In this document: piece after piece, positions 37,301 to 46,967 of the stretch
Layout of the letters: each line of letters starts with the position of its first letter
Position numbering within the stretch: the stretch's first letter is position 1
The notes under the pieces: generated by a model
Database searches by the model: none
Told to the model about the DNA's origin: nothing
The model's input: the letters and a program-made list of their open reading frames with translations, nothing else
Source of the DNA: Pelodera strongyloides
Lineage: Eukaryota > Nematoda > Chromadorea > Rhabditida > Rhabditidae
NCBI GenBank assembly: GCA_036852015.1
Contig: JAANDG010000660.1
Coordinates: 1-64,000 of the forward strand
Direction: 5' to 3'
DNA: 64,000 nucleotides
Translations under genes and position numbers: made by a program

Positions 37301-40300
37301 TCAATGCATCTGACTAACTTCTATGAGATGCTGACTTTTAAAAACAGATATTTCAATGTGAAAACATTATCTGAATTTCGTCGCGATCCTGCCCCAGATG
37401 ACTTTCCCAACGGGGCGAACGAGTGTTTTTTTATAGAGTGGGCTACTCACATTGGCTTGGCGCGGAAGACAGAAGATATAACGAATTTTATCGTCGTCTG
37501 TTTATACGGTAACTATTCGATGATTCTCTTATTTTCTTTTCACTAGTTACGCTAGTATCAAAGCACGTATGCACGCTGATGCTTTCTTTTAGCATAATTC
37601 TTCTTGGTTGCCAATCCCAAGTATTGTTCTCATGACTCGTAGTATTTACGTATTTTTCTCGCCACCAACTCCCTATATATGACTTCGCGCCGGTACGATA
37701 ATCTCGTTCATTCTCACCTCACTTTTACTATTTTAGGTTGTGCGTGAACACGTGTAGAGACGATGATTTTGCCACTGCTCCAACTTCGGACGGTACGATA
37801 CGATACATGTGAAGGATCGAAGGATGTGTCTCTTTGGAACGCACATGCACATTAAAATGTACTAAGGATATATTTTATGTTATGCCTTTTCAAGGGTAGC
37901 AGTCCATTCCTGTCATTTTTGTTCGGATTCTCATTAACCGTGTCTGTATGGAAGAAAGTCTGAATTTATTGTGGAAGGCTTGTCGGCTTGTCCACTACCT
38001 CGTGTCAACTAAACGTTTGTTGATAATTGCACTGCCATGTAGTATATTCAACAATTATATGCGGCAATTTTGCAATTTCCTAAATTTTATAATAGATGAG
38101 AAGGCAGTTTTCTACCTAGGCATCTTTGTCCCGTGGTAGTGGACATATCTTTACCTCTGCAGTTCCTTTCCCTTTACAATTAAACTGGTTTTAAGTATTT
38201 TCATTTATTGATATTTTATTATCCCTTTGCTCTCCTTTTTTGTTGAGCTTATTAGAAATGTCTATTTGTTTATATAGGTAGCATCTTCCGATATTGTCTC
38301 ATAATTTTTTATACGTGTAGGTAGGTGTATCGAGAGCTTTAGCACGGTTATTTTTCATACCACACTGTATTTACATATACTTAAGGTTCGTTAACGAATT
38401 TAAATGTAATAAACAATGTCCTTTAATTGCTTCTTTTAATTTGCCTGTGGAGGGTGGGGAGCAATTTTTGAACGAGGAGTGTTTTCTAATTCGCGCGAGC
38501 CAAGTACCGTATCCAATTTAGTTAGGTCGGGCCGACGGTGGAGGCCAGCGTTGCGGTGGAGCCCACGCCGACGGTCGAAGTGTTCCCTAGTTGGAACGGT
38601 TGCCCCTGTGGTTGCGGTACTGAGAAGCGTGCATTTCTCGGATTAGTTGTGCAGTTATACTTTTACGATTTAAAGTTGTTTTTATTGTTAGTTTTTTATA
38701 TAAAGTTATCTAGACGGTGCGTAGCGCCCCTCCGGGGAAGGGAACCGTATAGTTACAGCCGTCAGGGCTCAGTTATCGATGAAAAACCGAAGTTAAGGTG
38801 ATTTTAGAGAAAAGTTAGGATGAATAGGACAAATAAACAAACAAATTCACTGTTAGTATCAACGTGATTGTCTTAATATTTCGCGAATTGTGTTTAGTCG
38901 ATTGTCCTTGTCCTCGTGCGTGACCATCTCCATTTCAGGCACTATCGCGTTGTTTTGCGGCAACAACGGGCCGACTTGCAGTCAGCAGTCGAATGCAGAC
39001 CCGCAGAAATGGAGGTGAGCGTCGTTTCCTCGTCGATAGTCGGAGGGCTTTCATGCGGGCAATCCCTCCAGACTATTTCTTCTTGTCCAGGTGGTTGAAG
39101 GGCTTTCAGGCCAGGGCAATCCCTTCAAACCACAGTTTTTCAGTTCATAGTAGAGCTTTTCCTTCGCGATAAATTTTGTTTCCGATAAGAAAAAAACGCT
39201 TTTGTAGCCGTATCGGAAAAAAATTGTTGGCGACAAACGGTAAAATTATCGTGTCGGAAACAATTTATTCCGCGATAAACGGCAAATTATCGTTTGGCAA
39301 AATATTTTTTTGCCGACAAACGGCAAATTTATCGTGTCGCACACAATTTTTCCGCGATAAACGGCAAATTATCGTTTGGCAAAATATTGTTTTGCCGACA
39401 AACGGCAAATTTATCGTTTCGCGAATCTAGGCGACAAGGAAAACAACTTGAATCGTTTATCGTTTTGGTGACTAAGATGATAAACGACAATTTGTCGCGG
39501 AAGGTTCCCGGAACAACGATTTACCGCGAAAATATAAAATTTTCGCGGCGAACAACCACAACTTAAAAATGGCAAAACGCAACATGGAAATCTCACTGCG
39601 ACAGGATTCAAAGTATCATGCAATTGCGTTTCCTTTTTTTTCGCTTCACATAAAAAAAGTGACGCTTTCAATAAATTCAGTAAGTAACTAAATAAAAACG
39701 TTAAATACGTATCGTCCTTTTTACGCTTTGATGAACTGAGATGGTGTTGGTGACAAAGATGACCCATGTCGTATCGTATTCAGTGGGTTTAATACTCGGC
39801 GTAAGTAAAAAAAACACATACTAAAACCGATGGTAGAATGTAAATAAAACACCAAACAAAGGTTTATTAATATTAGATAATCAAAAACATCAAATGTGAC
39901 GCAAAAAAGGAACGAATCATGGGGAAGCTTGAGGGTTAAAGTACGATACCTATGTATACCGGAGAAACGGTCTAGGGAAAATTCGGTTTTTACTTGTCAC
40001 ATAAATTTTCGCTACTGTGATCTTATGCAAATTAGAATTTGACTCTAATTCGGCAGATATTTTCTCGTAAACGTTGCAATAAAAGGAATCTTCCACCCTA
40101 ATTTCTTTTCTATCTGTAATTCGGAAGAGGAACGAGACTATCAGTGTAGCTTAAACAAGAAACTTAACAGCCTTAACCTTCGCTTCAAATCATAACACAT
40201 CGCACGATCGCACACTACAGTTCAATTTGGGTCATGTGAAGTAAATTATGCATAACACGGTACACAAAAAAATCGATATCCCATAGGCAAAAGAAGGGCT

Positions 40301-43300
40301 AAAAATTAACTTAATTCGTTTCTTCCTTAATAAGGGATAATGAATAAACATAACTCACAGCAAAGAACACACAATTTCAACAATATAATAAATTTCCGGA
40401 ACGCTGGAATTCCTATATTATAGAAACAACTGGTAATGTACTGTAGTTTGAGGTCGTAACTTGTGTGTACAAGCTCACCAGTGTACATAACGTGTCGAAA
40501 TCGAAACAACAGCAACCTGAAAAATAGTAGAAGTCGGTCGACTACACCACATACAAATTTTCCATGTAAGACAACAATAATATACAGACTACAAGACAAA
40601 ATGTTCCACAATAATAACATGGACATGATAATAATAAAAAATATGAATATATCATCACTTACACTTACCCGTATATGGTCTTCGTTAGTTGCTACAAATT
40701 AGACGAGACCATATTCATAGCAGGAGGCATGGGACCCGACATTGAAGTGTGACCCATTGCATTGGTCCGTGACCATTCATGAACATCTAAAGAGCGAGTT
40801 GTTCGCTTATATGCTAGCAACTGTTAATGCAGCAATTCATCATTACTAAATCGATTATAACTAGAAATAAAGGTACAGTATGATCAAACACAGGCATACG
40901 ACGATGTGACCAAAATTCCTAGACATATTAGCCCGTATTCTCGGGTCGACGGAAACGTTCCGTTTGGGAAATCCTTTGTATGCAAATTTCTCGACTATCT
41001 AGACTAGCTGGAGGAAAAATTGGCATACGAATGAGCTCCCAAACGGAACATTCCCGTCGACCCGAGAATACGGGCTGTTGTATATTGCGATGTGACAAAA
41101 ATTCCTAGACAATATGCAAACCAACAAAACAAACGTACCATTTAGTGGGAGAAGAACGAATGCCAGTAATGATCGCAATCGATTCCGATGCTGCACTGGC
41201 GCCCTTTGCATTTGTGATAGGTAGCCATCCTTGACACGGTACCTGAAAAGCAACAACATGCAAAACACGTACCAAACGGAAGGCGATATGGTTAATCAAA
41301 AGTAAGCGAATGCATTAAGTGCATGTGTCTACTACAAACGACCGGCGAATGACACATACGAATACAAATTCCGGGTTAAAAAGGGACCGTGTTGCTGCAA
41401 ATGCACACAATAACAGCTACTACCCATTTCATATCATAATAAAGTATTACATGTTCCACTCTTAAGTAATATAGTAGCTAAACATAACACAAACCCACAA
41501 AATGAGGTACAAAACAAAAAAAATGGAAAATTCCAAGAAAAAATGGACAACATTTGAAAAATACGCGAAATATAATGCGAAATGCCTGATATTCCAGTTG
41601 TGAATACTGTATGTTTGACAAAATTTGAAAGTCCCGCCGAATGTAACGCCAAATGCCTGATTCTGCAATTAAGAGTACGGTAGTGGGACACGAGGCGCTT
41701 GTGGCATGAGGCAGGTGTCCGCGAGGCTGTTTGTGAGGCGAGCAGAAATAAAGTACAATGGGCAATTTTTCGTATTGGCATATATTATACCTCATTCGAA
41801 AGGTCTTTTCATGTACTGTCAGAAAACGCAAAGCTCGTTTTTCTGTAAGCTCGTTTTTCCTCTAAAATTATCCTTAGAAAGTAAACGGACAACTTCCAGG
41901 GAACGAAATTCAACGGAGAATAACGTCTGAAGTTGCGGACCCACACTTCTAGTTTTCAACTTTTCTTTACAATCATTGTTCGCTCTGCTGAAAACTACCA
42001 TTCGCAACTTGTCTCATTGCTTTCAAGTGAAGAAATTTACTGTCAACTTTGCTCCACCAAAAATATTTCAGTTAGCCTAAAACAGCGCAAATAACGGTTG
42101 GAAAACAAAGATAATGTTCTCAACTAGTAAGTTTAATGAGCTCTATTCGATGAGCTACAAATCCAGCTTCAAAAATTTTCGTGGATTAAATATAGAAGGA
42201 TCAAAGCCTACATTTCCGATGTTCAAGTTCAAGGGTAACCTTGCCTTAACGCAAAGCTTCCTTGTGCTCTGAAATGTAAATACATCCTATATTAAACATC
42301 ACAAACGCTTGCAAATGGTTGCTAATTTCATTCTCAGCAAATCTAATAAGTTCTTCATGTACCGTAACACACTAATGCAGTGAATTAGAGATGAATGGAT
42401 TAGTTCTATTTGTTCAGGCCGCGAAGCTCCTTCCAAGGAATAAATTACACATTGAAATTGGAAAGGGTTAAAGACTCAATTGTCGCTATTTACAGCTGTT
42501 TCGTAACAACGATAATTTTCCGCAAACACAGTCCTTTCTATTCGCGGTAAACGATAATTTGCCGGAAAGGGAGCGCGTTCAGTTCGCGACAACGATAAAT
42601 TACCGGAAAGAGAGATTTTTAGTTTTCGATAAACGATAATTTGCCGGAAAGAGAGCCCTTTCTGCTCGCGATAAACGATAATTTTCCGGAAAGAGAGCCC
42701 TTTGCGTTTGCGGCAAACGATAATTTGCCGGAAAGAGAGTCCTTTCCGTTCGCGATAAGAAAGGTCTTTCCGGAAAGGTGCGGGCCATTGCCGACACTTG
42801 CCGGAAAACCGTTTATCGTCTTATCGCGAGGACAAACTCTAGTTCATAGTGTTGTTTAAAACTAGTTTTACTCCTTACTACTAAGAGAATAAGTTATCCA
42901 CATTATAATAGGAGTTTTATTATTAGCATTTCAGAAACGGCCGCGGGACCGAACGCGATCTCCGATGGCAACAAGTTTCGTACTGGATAACCAGGCCAGT
43001 TTTATACACACTTGTTATGCGAGTTAATTTTTTCTGATTATGTAATTCAGAGAAAGTTGTGATAAGGTGATAATAACCATGATGTAGTTTTCACCAATCG
43101 TTGAGTTAAATTAACTACGTTTACATTCTTTCGTTTTAAACGAAGTTTGCAGTTATACAATTTGAATTAAACATATCCAGATACACATGAATATCGTTTC
43201 AATGTAGTTATTAGTTATTGATAATGAGTTGTTATATTTTCAGGTATCCTCCGTCGTGGATCGGTAGCGAAAGGTGACGGCGACGAAGAAGTTAGAAGAT

Positions 43301-46300
43301 TTAAATAGGAAACCGAAACTCCCACAGCGGAACTCGGGACTCCAACTCCACAAGTAGTGGTATGTTTAACTCCACTTTATGTGGAATAAAGTTATTTTTA
43401 TTTGAAGTTGTGCTCGTTTATTTCGTTTACGCATGAGCAAGTTATCGATGTAAGGACAGTTCTGTACGCACTAGATTAGTTCACCTTGCGGTAGTTGAGA
43501 GTAGCTAAAACGATGCTTCAGTTCATAGTTAACTGATTAATAAGAAGTTTTTTTTTCGCCTCTTTTTCTTGACGAAAAAGCGCTTAGCCACTCTGAGCAG
43601 CGAACCGCTTTTCGCGTAGTTATGAGGTTTCGACCTCCAGTTATACCGCGTAAAATACAACAGAGTTTTAATACCATTTGCACAGTTCATAGAAATGCTT
43701 GATGTTAAGTTAATAAGTTGGTTGATGGCTCTGTTGCACAGTTGTCTGTGTCCTTTGTTTAGTACCGAATTAGTTGGCATAGTTACATTAGAATTACTAA
43801 AAATAAGTATTTGTTCGGTACTGGACAAAGGAAGTTTGCGTGTTTTCGCTGGCATACCAGCTTGCATTAAACAACGGGGTTCAGGCTCATCGAAAACAGT
43901 TAATGCAGTTGTTGCATCCACAGAGTTAGTCGTGCAAGGTTCAAAATCCCGACAGTTTGTTAAAAAGTTTTTATTAGAAACAAAACAATTAAAAATCGGG
44001 AGTTGTCCGTGAGAAATAAGGAGTTGGCTGTTTGGAGAAAATGAGAAGGAATTGGAATTTTGACTACATTTAGGGACGAAAAAACTTACATTTTCGCGCC
44101 TCGTACTCCTCATTGACTCCTCTCGTTCGCGTTCCTCTCCATTTTCTTCACCTCCACGGTCTACTCCTCCTTCGTTTTCCTCTGCGAATTGAAAGTTGAC
44201 CAGTTCCTTATTTTGTCTTTCAGGTGGAGCCAGAACCCTACTTGCCGGTGACGGATTCCATGCCCTCGAAGTGACTGGATTCGACGCGGACTGGAGTTCT
44301 TCAGAACGTAAAGGTGAGTTGTTTATATTCGTTTTTTGTTTTCTCCCGAATGTTGTAGTTGGGGCTTTCTGCCTACAATGTGGCCCGTTTCCGATGCGTG
44401 CGGAGTTATTCCACGTTTTCTGAGTGGAGTTGTAGTCCTGCGGAAGTATTTTATTAATTACTCTGTTAGCAGAACATAGTTGAGAGTTATGAGGCCCTTT
44501 GCACTGTGCGCACATTGGTTCAAGGCACTCGTAGGTACCGTGATCCCTTTCGTAGCAACGGTGGCAGGCTCCGGCTTCATTTAGTTTATCCCGTCTGGCG
44601 TGGTTAGGGAGTTGTAGGGCGCACTTAATAGTTCTGTGTCCCGTTTTGCCACAAAACAGGCACATCGTATAGGTAGCCGCATTCTCGTAGTTGATATTTC
44701 TGACTCGTTCCGTTTCCGCGAACGTGTCAACGAGGGTTTTAGTGTGCGCTAATAGAGTAGATGTGTTCCATTCCGTATTAGCAGTTTTCTCCAGTAGTGT
44801 GAGTTGGTGAAGGAAAGCGTAGGGGAATTTAGACTTGATTGTACTGCGGTACTGAGTCGTGTCCACCCTGTCATACCTTTCGAGTTGGTTAGTTATAGCC
44901 TTAACAGCGTAGAAAGTTCTCTGCAGGTCAGTACCACTAGAAGTTGCTCGGGGAAGATTCGAGAGTTTAGCAAAAATCGCGAGTTTCTTGCCGTACGTAT
45001 CATTAAATTGATCTTGTAAGGCAGCAATAATGTCCTCGTAAAATTGATCAGATTGCGGGTATTGCATGATACACAGTTGCGCCGCCCCAGTGCATCGTTT
45101 TCGCAAAACTGATAATTTAGTTGAGGAAGGGTAGGGCTGATCGTGAATCAGTGGGCAGAAGACGTCCCAAAAGTGATCCCAGTTTTCGGGGTCTCCGTTA
45201 AACCCTGGTACATCCATTTCTAGAAGACCTCGGTTTAAACGCAAATCCATGGTTCTCGACACCTCTTGTGCAGTTAGTTGATTAGCCCCCTCTCGCGCTT
45301 CTAATTGGGGAGTCGGCGCGATAGGTGTGAGTTCAGTAGTTGTGCGCAGTGTCATTGTCATATCTTCCGCAAGATTACGTAATTGAATAATAAGATTGCG
45401 AGTTTGTTCTAGAGTGTGCACAATTTCCTCGGCCTCCAGAAAGTTATTGATTTCAGTTTTATTCGTACCAGTTAGGGAATCGGCTTCGAACAAGTTGCGC
45501 TGAATGTTAGTTTCAATCTTTTCGAAAGTTGAGATAAGAGACTGCAGCCTCTGAGTTTCGATTGTCAATCTATCAGTTGATAAGTTATCCCAGTCAGTTG
45601 CAAGCAGATTCTGAGCCAAGTTAATACGGGAGTTAAAATAGTTCTTTGACTGATCGAGCTTTCCTTTCAGGTTCACAAGTCGCCAGATTTCCGGACGTTG
45701 TCCGTGAAACCACGAATCGATACGCTCGAGCATCAGCCAAATGGAAAAAGACAAAAGGAGAACAATTAAACAAAGAATAATATAATCAAACATTTTGTTG
45801 AGTTGTAGTTTGAATAAAATGAATGAAATTTGAATTTAAGTTTGTTCACCGGTGTGAGGTGAGTTGTGGGGCACCAATTATGAAATTAGACTGAATTGAA
45901 TATGTCACCAGGTTCGCTCACGGTTCAGGGTACCATGAAAGTACTAGAAAGAATATATTAGTTAGTTTGGATACTTCTAGCTCTTCGACCCGAAGTCCAG
46001 GTGGCCTTAGTGGCACAGGTAACAAATATACAAGGGGAAACCGCACTGATCGCTATAGCCAGGAAAGGAGCGTTTAGGTAACTCCAACTAGTCGGGGTCT
46101 CGGGTGCCTCCGAATCTAGTTAATCATCCGCCCAATTGGGATGGCGCGGGAACCGGGAACTCTGGACTATACGGTGCAAGACGATAATACAGTCAAATAA
46201 CTGAATATACGGAGAATCTGGATCAACCGTAGAAAGGGTTTATTACAGGGTAGAATACATAGAATAACACAACGGGTTCAACCCGAACACAAGAAGAAAC

Positions 46301-46967
46301 GATAATATACAGTTCCTAAATAATATACACTGATATACCTAAGGATGAGTACGGTACTTGATATCTAAGGGATATATGGTTGAGACTAATATAGCTATGA
46401 ATGGGTATGGATTACGGTAGGATATACATGATATTAAGGCGGTCGTGCGCAGTCACGACAGGACATCTGGCTAATGAAAAGATAGATCTATTTTCTGAGG
46501 TTCTCTTTCTTTAGACGTTACCAATCCTCCCCATTCTTCAACACGACTGCATGGAACAGTAAAATTCCCATAAATTTCATGAGTGAATTTGCAAATCGAA
46601 TGGCCGAAAATTTTGAAAAACGAGCGAGGAACCACACAATCTATGGTACTTCTATCTTTAAAATGTTATGCGATCAACCTTTTGAGATAAACCGATAAAC
46701 GTAGAAAATCCCCATGAAGAAATTCATTTTCCAGACTCTCAAATGTCACCTTGGGCAGAAGAATTCCTCCAAAGTATTCGTGATATGGAACGTTGTAAGA
46801 ACTGGGGCATAAACGATATCGATCCTCAAGACTATACGATAACGTTGTGCCGAAGTCTTCGAGGATGCGAGAAGTTGTTGGCGAACGCAAAGCACTTTAT
46901 CCGCGCACCACAAATATGGCGGAACATACACGACAACTTTAATCTAACTGTGTATTCGTACACTTAA
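29280..46967 (+). CDS. GT92/DUF23-type glycosyltransferase (14 exons, 521 aa)
   Basis: Exons: 29280-29379, 29553-29677, 29945-30021, 30101-30198, 30450-30558, 31460-31550, 31894-32001, 32094-32161, 32455-32602, 32793-32921, 33169-33284, 33374-33406, 46515-46645, 46735-46967; total 1,566 nt, all phases match. The protein has a type II Golgi topology: short basic N-terminus (MLSFRHFIRRYRNSR) and a membrane anchor LVFAFISLFLFLWIF, then a Ser/Thr-rich stem. The catalytic region shows the DUF23 hallmark DWSVFVQFFESWIAHGATKF then YVYYNSF. It also has an acidic LATLDLDDFPF motif, the likely metal-binding DxD, followed by SHMMIPWRYAQYK. Nematode GT92 enzymes are galactosyltransferases on N-glycan core fucose; the acceptor here is inferred only. 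Intron 12 (33407-46514) contains a 13-kb LTR element; both splice sites are intact. Confidence 0.9.
30572..30741. mobile_element. Palindromic MITE family A, copy 2
   Basis: TTAAAGCGAAATGCTAGC at the left, GGCATTTCGCTTTAA at the right, lying 13 bp after the GT92 exon-5 donor. The centre is GCGCGA, a loop with the same GCCGTGGACGA, then TCGCGC. Compared with copy 1, the inner stem has changed on both sides (GTAC to GCGC). The left arm has a small deletion (GATTGC for GATAAGC). Confidence 0.9.
31156..31402. repeat. TG microsatellite with TA islands
   Basis: (TG)n interrupted by TATATATATG, TGCG and TCTG units. It lies in GT92 intron 5, ending about 58 bp before exon 31460. All open frames through it are compositional. 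Confidence 0.95.
31715..31857. mobile_element. Decayed MITE family B copy in GT92 intron 6
   Basis: Starts near ACGGCCGGATACAATGCTGG ACAACTTCATTC and ends with GCGTTTCAAAAACCGTCTGT, AGCTTTAA. The end sequences match family B with several changes. Confidence 0.55.
32967..33085. repeat. GC-rich GTGCGG-type segment in GT92 intron 10
   Basis: CTCGGTGCGGGTGCCGCACC, GGCACCTGTACGGCACG and GAGGGGTGCGGCCCTGG lie in an otherwise AT-rich intron. Similar GTGCGG/GGTGCGGCG segments occur at 49770-49812, 51822-51860, 52179-52245, 56593-56635 and 60590-61130. Confidence 0.5.
33469..33993 (-). repeat. 3' LTR (525 bp)
   Basis: Begins TGAAAGAACTAGAAAG and ends CGCAGTCACGACA. Same length as the copy at 45936-46460; the only difference I see is the seventh base (A here, T there). 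The sequence right after it on the plus strand is CTCCCAAC, so the element's own strand ends in a short purine stretch GTTGGGAG, a weak polypurine-tract candidate. Confidence 0.95.
35640..36900 (+). repeat. Three diverged tandem copies of an exon-intron-like module
   Basis: Each copy has TCGGACC(G/A)TGG...TTTGGTGAGT, then an intron-like stretch with TTTTAATTAGG...TGGA(T/C)GAAGACACTCTT and TTTTAG, then CGAGTTCGTG-type sequence and (A/G)GGTGCAAGGA. Copies start near 35660, 36068 and 36594; the last two also share CAGCGAAAATGAGCA. Spacing is about 410-530 bp. The GTGAGT and TTTTAG signals are kept in all three, on the strand opposite to gag. Frames are only partly open, so coding status is uncertain. 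Confidence 0.6.
37293..37508 (+). CDS. Coding-like exon inside the LTR element, antisense to gag
   Basis: Between an acceptor TTTTCCCACAG and a donor TACG/GTAACT there is one open frame of 71 codons: NASMHLTNFYEMLTFKNRYF, then NVKTLSEFRR, DPAPDDFPNG, ECFFIEWATHIGLARK and TNFIVVCLYG. Composition looks like folded protein. An upstream segment starting at 37117 (HTFSELNDSELPLCSS) could belong to the same gene, but I could not join the phases. Family not recognised. Confidence 0.35.
39176..39560. repeat. Array of TTATCGTTTG / CGATAAACGGC motifs
   Basis: A block with ACGGCAAATTATCGTTTGGC, AAAATATT, GCCGACAAACGGCAAATTTATCG occurs twice in tandem (period about 75 bp), with further CGATAAACG and TTATCGTTT units around it. 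The motif is close to its own reverse complement, so the array is full of small hairpins. Confidence 0.7.
40930..41076. mobile_element. Palindromic MITE nested in the LTR element
   Basis: AGCCCGTATTCTCGGGTCGA CGG...CCGTTTGGG at the left is mirrored by CCCAAACGGAA...CCGTCGACCCGAGAATACGGGCT at the right. Flanks carry a direct repeat, GATGTGACCAAAATTCCTAG at about 40902 and GATGTGACAAAAATTCCTAG at about 41089. Confidence 0.8.
42485..42825. repeat. Tandem array of CGATAAACGATAATTTGCCGGAAAG units
   Basis: Six or so units of about 42 bp, each with (T/G)CG(A/G)(T/C)AAACGATAAT, T(T/G)CCGGAAAGAGAG and CCCTTT. The frames are open because the period is divisible by three (peptides like NDNLPEREPF), which I take as compositional. 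It shares the ATAAACG/ATTATCG core with the array at 39176-39560. Confidence 0.75.
43529..45793 (-). CDS. gag: Gag-like protein of the LTR element (754 aa) with membrane segment
   Basis: A single uninterrupted frame. Residues 1-22 form a strongly hydrophobic segment (IILCLIVLLLSFSIWLML), unusual for Gag and suggesting membrane anchoring. About 40-150 is helical/coiled-coil-like. About 190-340 matches the DUF1759/BEL Gag region, beginning VPGFNGDPENWDHFWDVF. Three zinc knuckles follow at about 375-437: CLFCGKTGHRTIKC, CHRCYERDHGTYEC and CAQCKGPHNSQLC. The C-terminal 300 residues are Ser/Asn/Glu-rich and end in a basic KKKRRKKN run. No aspartic protease D-S/T-G motif is seen, and the frame ends without reading into a polymerase. 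Intact length argues for selection or recent activity. Confidence 0.88.
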   Translation of the reverse strand: MFDYIILCLIVLLLSFSIWLMLERIDSWFHGQRPEIWRLVNLKGKLDQSKNYFNSRINLAQNLLATDWDNLSTDRLTIETQRLQSLISTFEKIETNIQRNLFEADSLTGTNKTEINNFLEAEEIVHTLEQTRNLIIQLRNLAEDMTMTLRTTTELTPIAPTPQLEAREGANQLTAQEVSRTMDLRLNRGLLEMDVPGFNGDPENWDHFWDVFCPLIHDQPYPSSTKLSVLRKRCTGAAQLCIMQYPQSDQFYEDIIAALQDQFNDTYGKKLAIFAKLSNLPRATSSGTDLQRTFYAVKAITNQLERYDRVDTTQYRSTIKSKFPYAFLHQLTLLEKTANTEWNTSTLLAHTKTLVDTFAETERVRNINYENAATYTMCLFCGKTGHRTIKCALQLPNHARRDKLNEAGACHRCYERDHGTYECLEPMCAQCKGPHNSQLCSANRVINKILPQDYNSTQKTWNNSARIGNGPHCRQKAPTTTFGRKQKTNINNSPLRSEELQSASNPVTSRAWNPSPASRVLAPPERQNKELVNFQFAEENEGGVDRGGEENGEEREREESMRSTRRENVSFFVPKCSQNSNSFSFSPNSQLLISHGQLPIFNCFVSNKNFLTNCRDFEPCTTNSVDATTALTVFDEPEPRCLMQAGMPAKTRKLPLSSTEQILIFSNSNVTMPTNSVLNKGHRQLCNRAINQLINLTSSISMNCANGIKTLLYFTRYNWRSKPHNYAKSGSLLRVAKRFFVKKKRRKKNFLLIS
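45917..45935 (-). promoter_or_regulatory. Putative primer-binding site
   Basis: Directly after the 5' LTR on the element strand the sequence is TGGTACCCTGAACCGTGAG. A TGG start next to the LTR is the usual complement of a tRNA CCA end. Which tRNA would prime cannot be decided from this window. Confidence 0.4.
45936..46460 (-). repeat. 5' LTR (525 bp)
   Basis: Begins TGAAAGTACTAGAAAG and ends AGTCACGACA on the plus strand. It lies upstream of Gag in element orientation, so it should contain the element promoter; no core promoter motif is asserted. Near-identity with the other LTR indicates recent insertion or gene conversion. Confidence 0.95.

Larger units (their letters stand above)
33994..43528. 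other. Internal region of the LTR element lacking pol
   Basis: About 9.5 kb where BEL/Pao protease, RT, RNase H and integrase would be expected. I see no conserved RT or integrase motif in any frame. It contains a GC-rich start (34240-34470, 34600-34700), triplicated modules (35640-36900), a coding-like exon (37293-37508), GATAAACG arrays (39176-39560, 42485-42825) and a nested palindrome (40930-41076). Origin unknown: captured host sequence or a non-autonomous derivative's filler. Confidence 0.7.
33464..46465 (-). mobile_element. BEL/Pao-type LTR retrotransposon with target-site duplication
   Basis: The element proper is 33469-46460 (12,992 bp), flanked by the 5-bp duplication GGACA (33464-33468 and 46461-46465). 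LTRs begin TG and end CA. Gag lies on the minus strand next to the right-hand LTR, so the element runs right to left, antisense to the host GT92 gene. DUF1759-like Gag, triple zinc knuckles and 5-bp target duplication all fit BEL/Pao. I find no protease, reverse transcriptase, RNase H or integrase, so it is probably non-autonomous and mobilised in trans. Removing it with one duplication leaves a 111-bp intron. Confidence 0.93.

Noticed and set aside
42641..42859. Repetitive NDNLPEREPF protein
   Set aside because: The 42-bp array period keeps the frame open; no start context, splice signals or unique sequence support translation.
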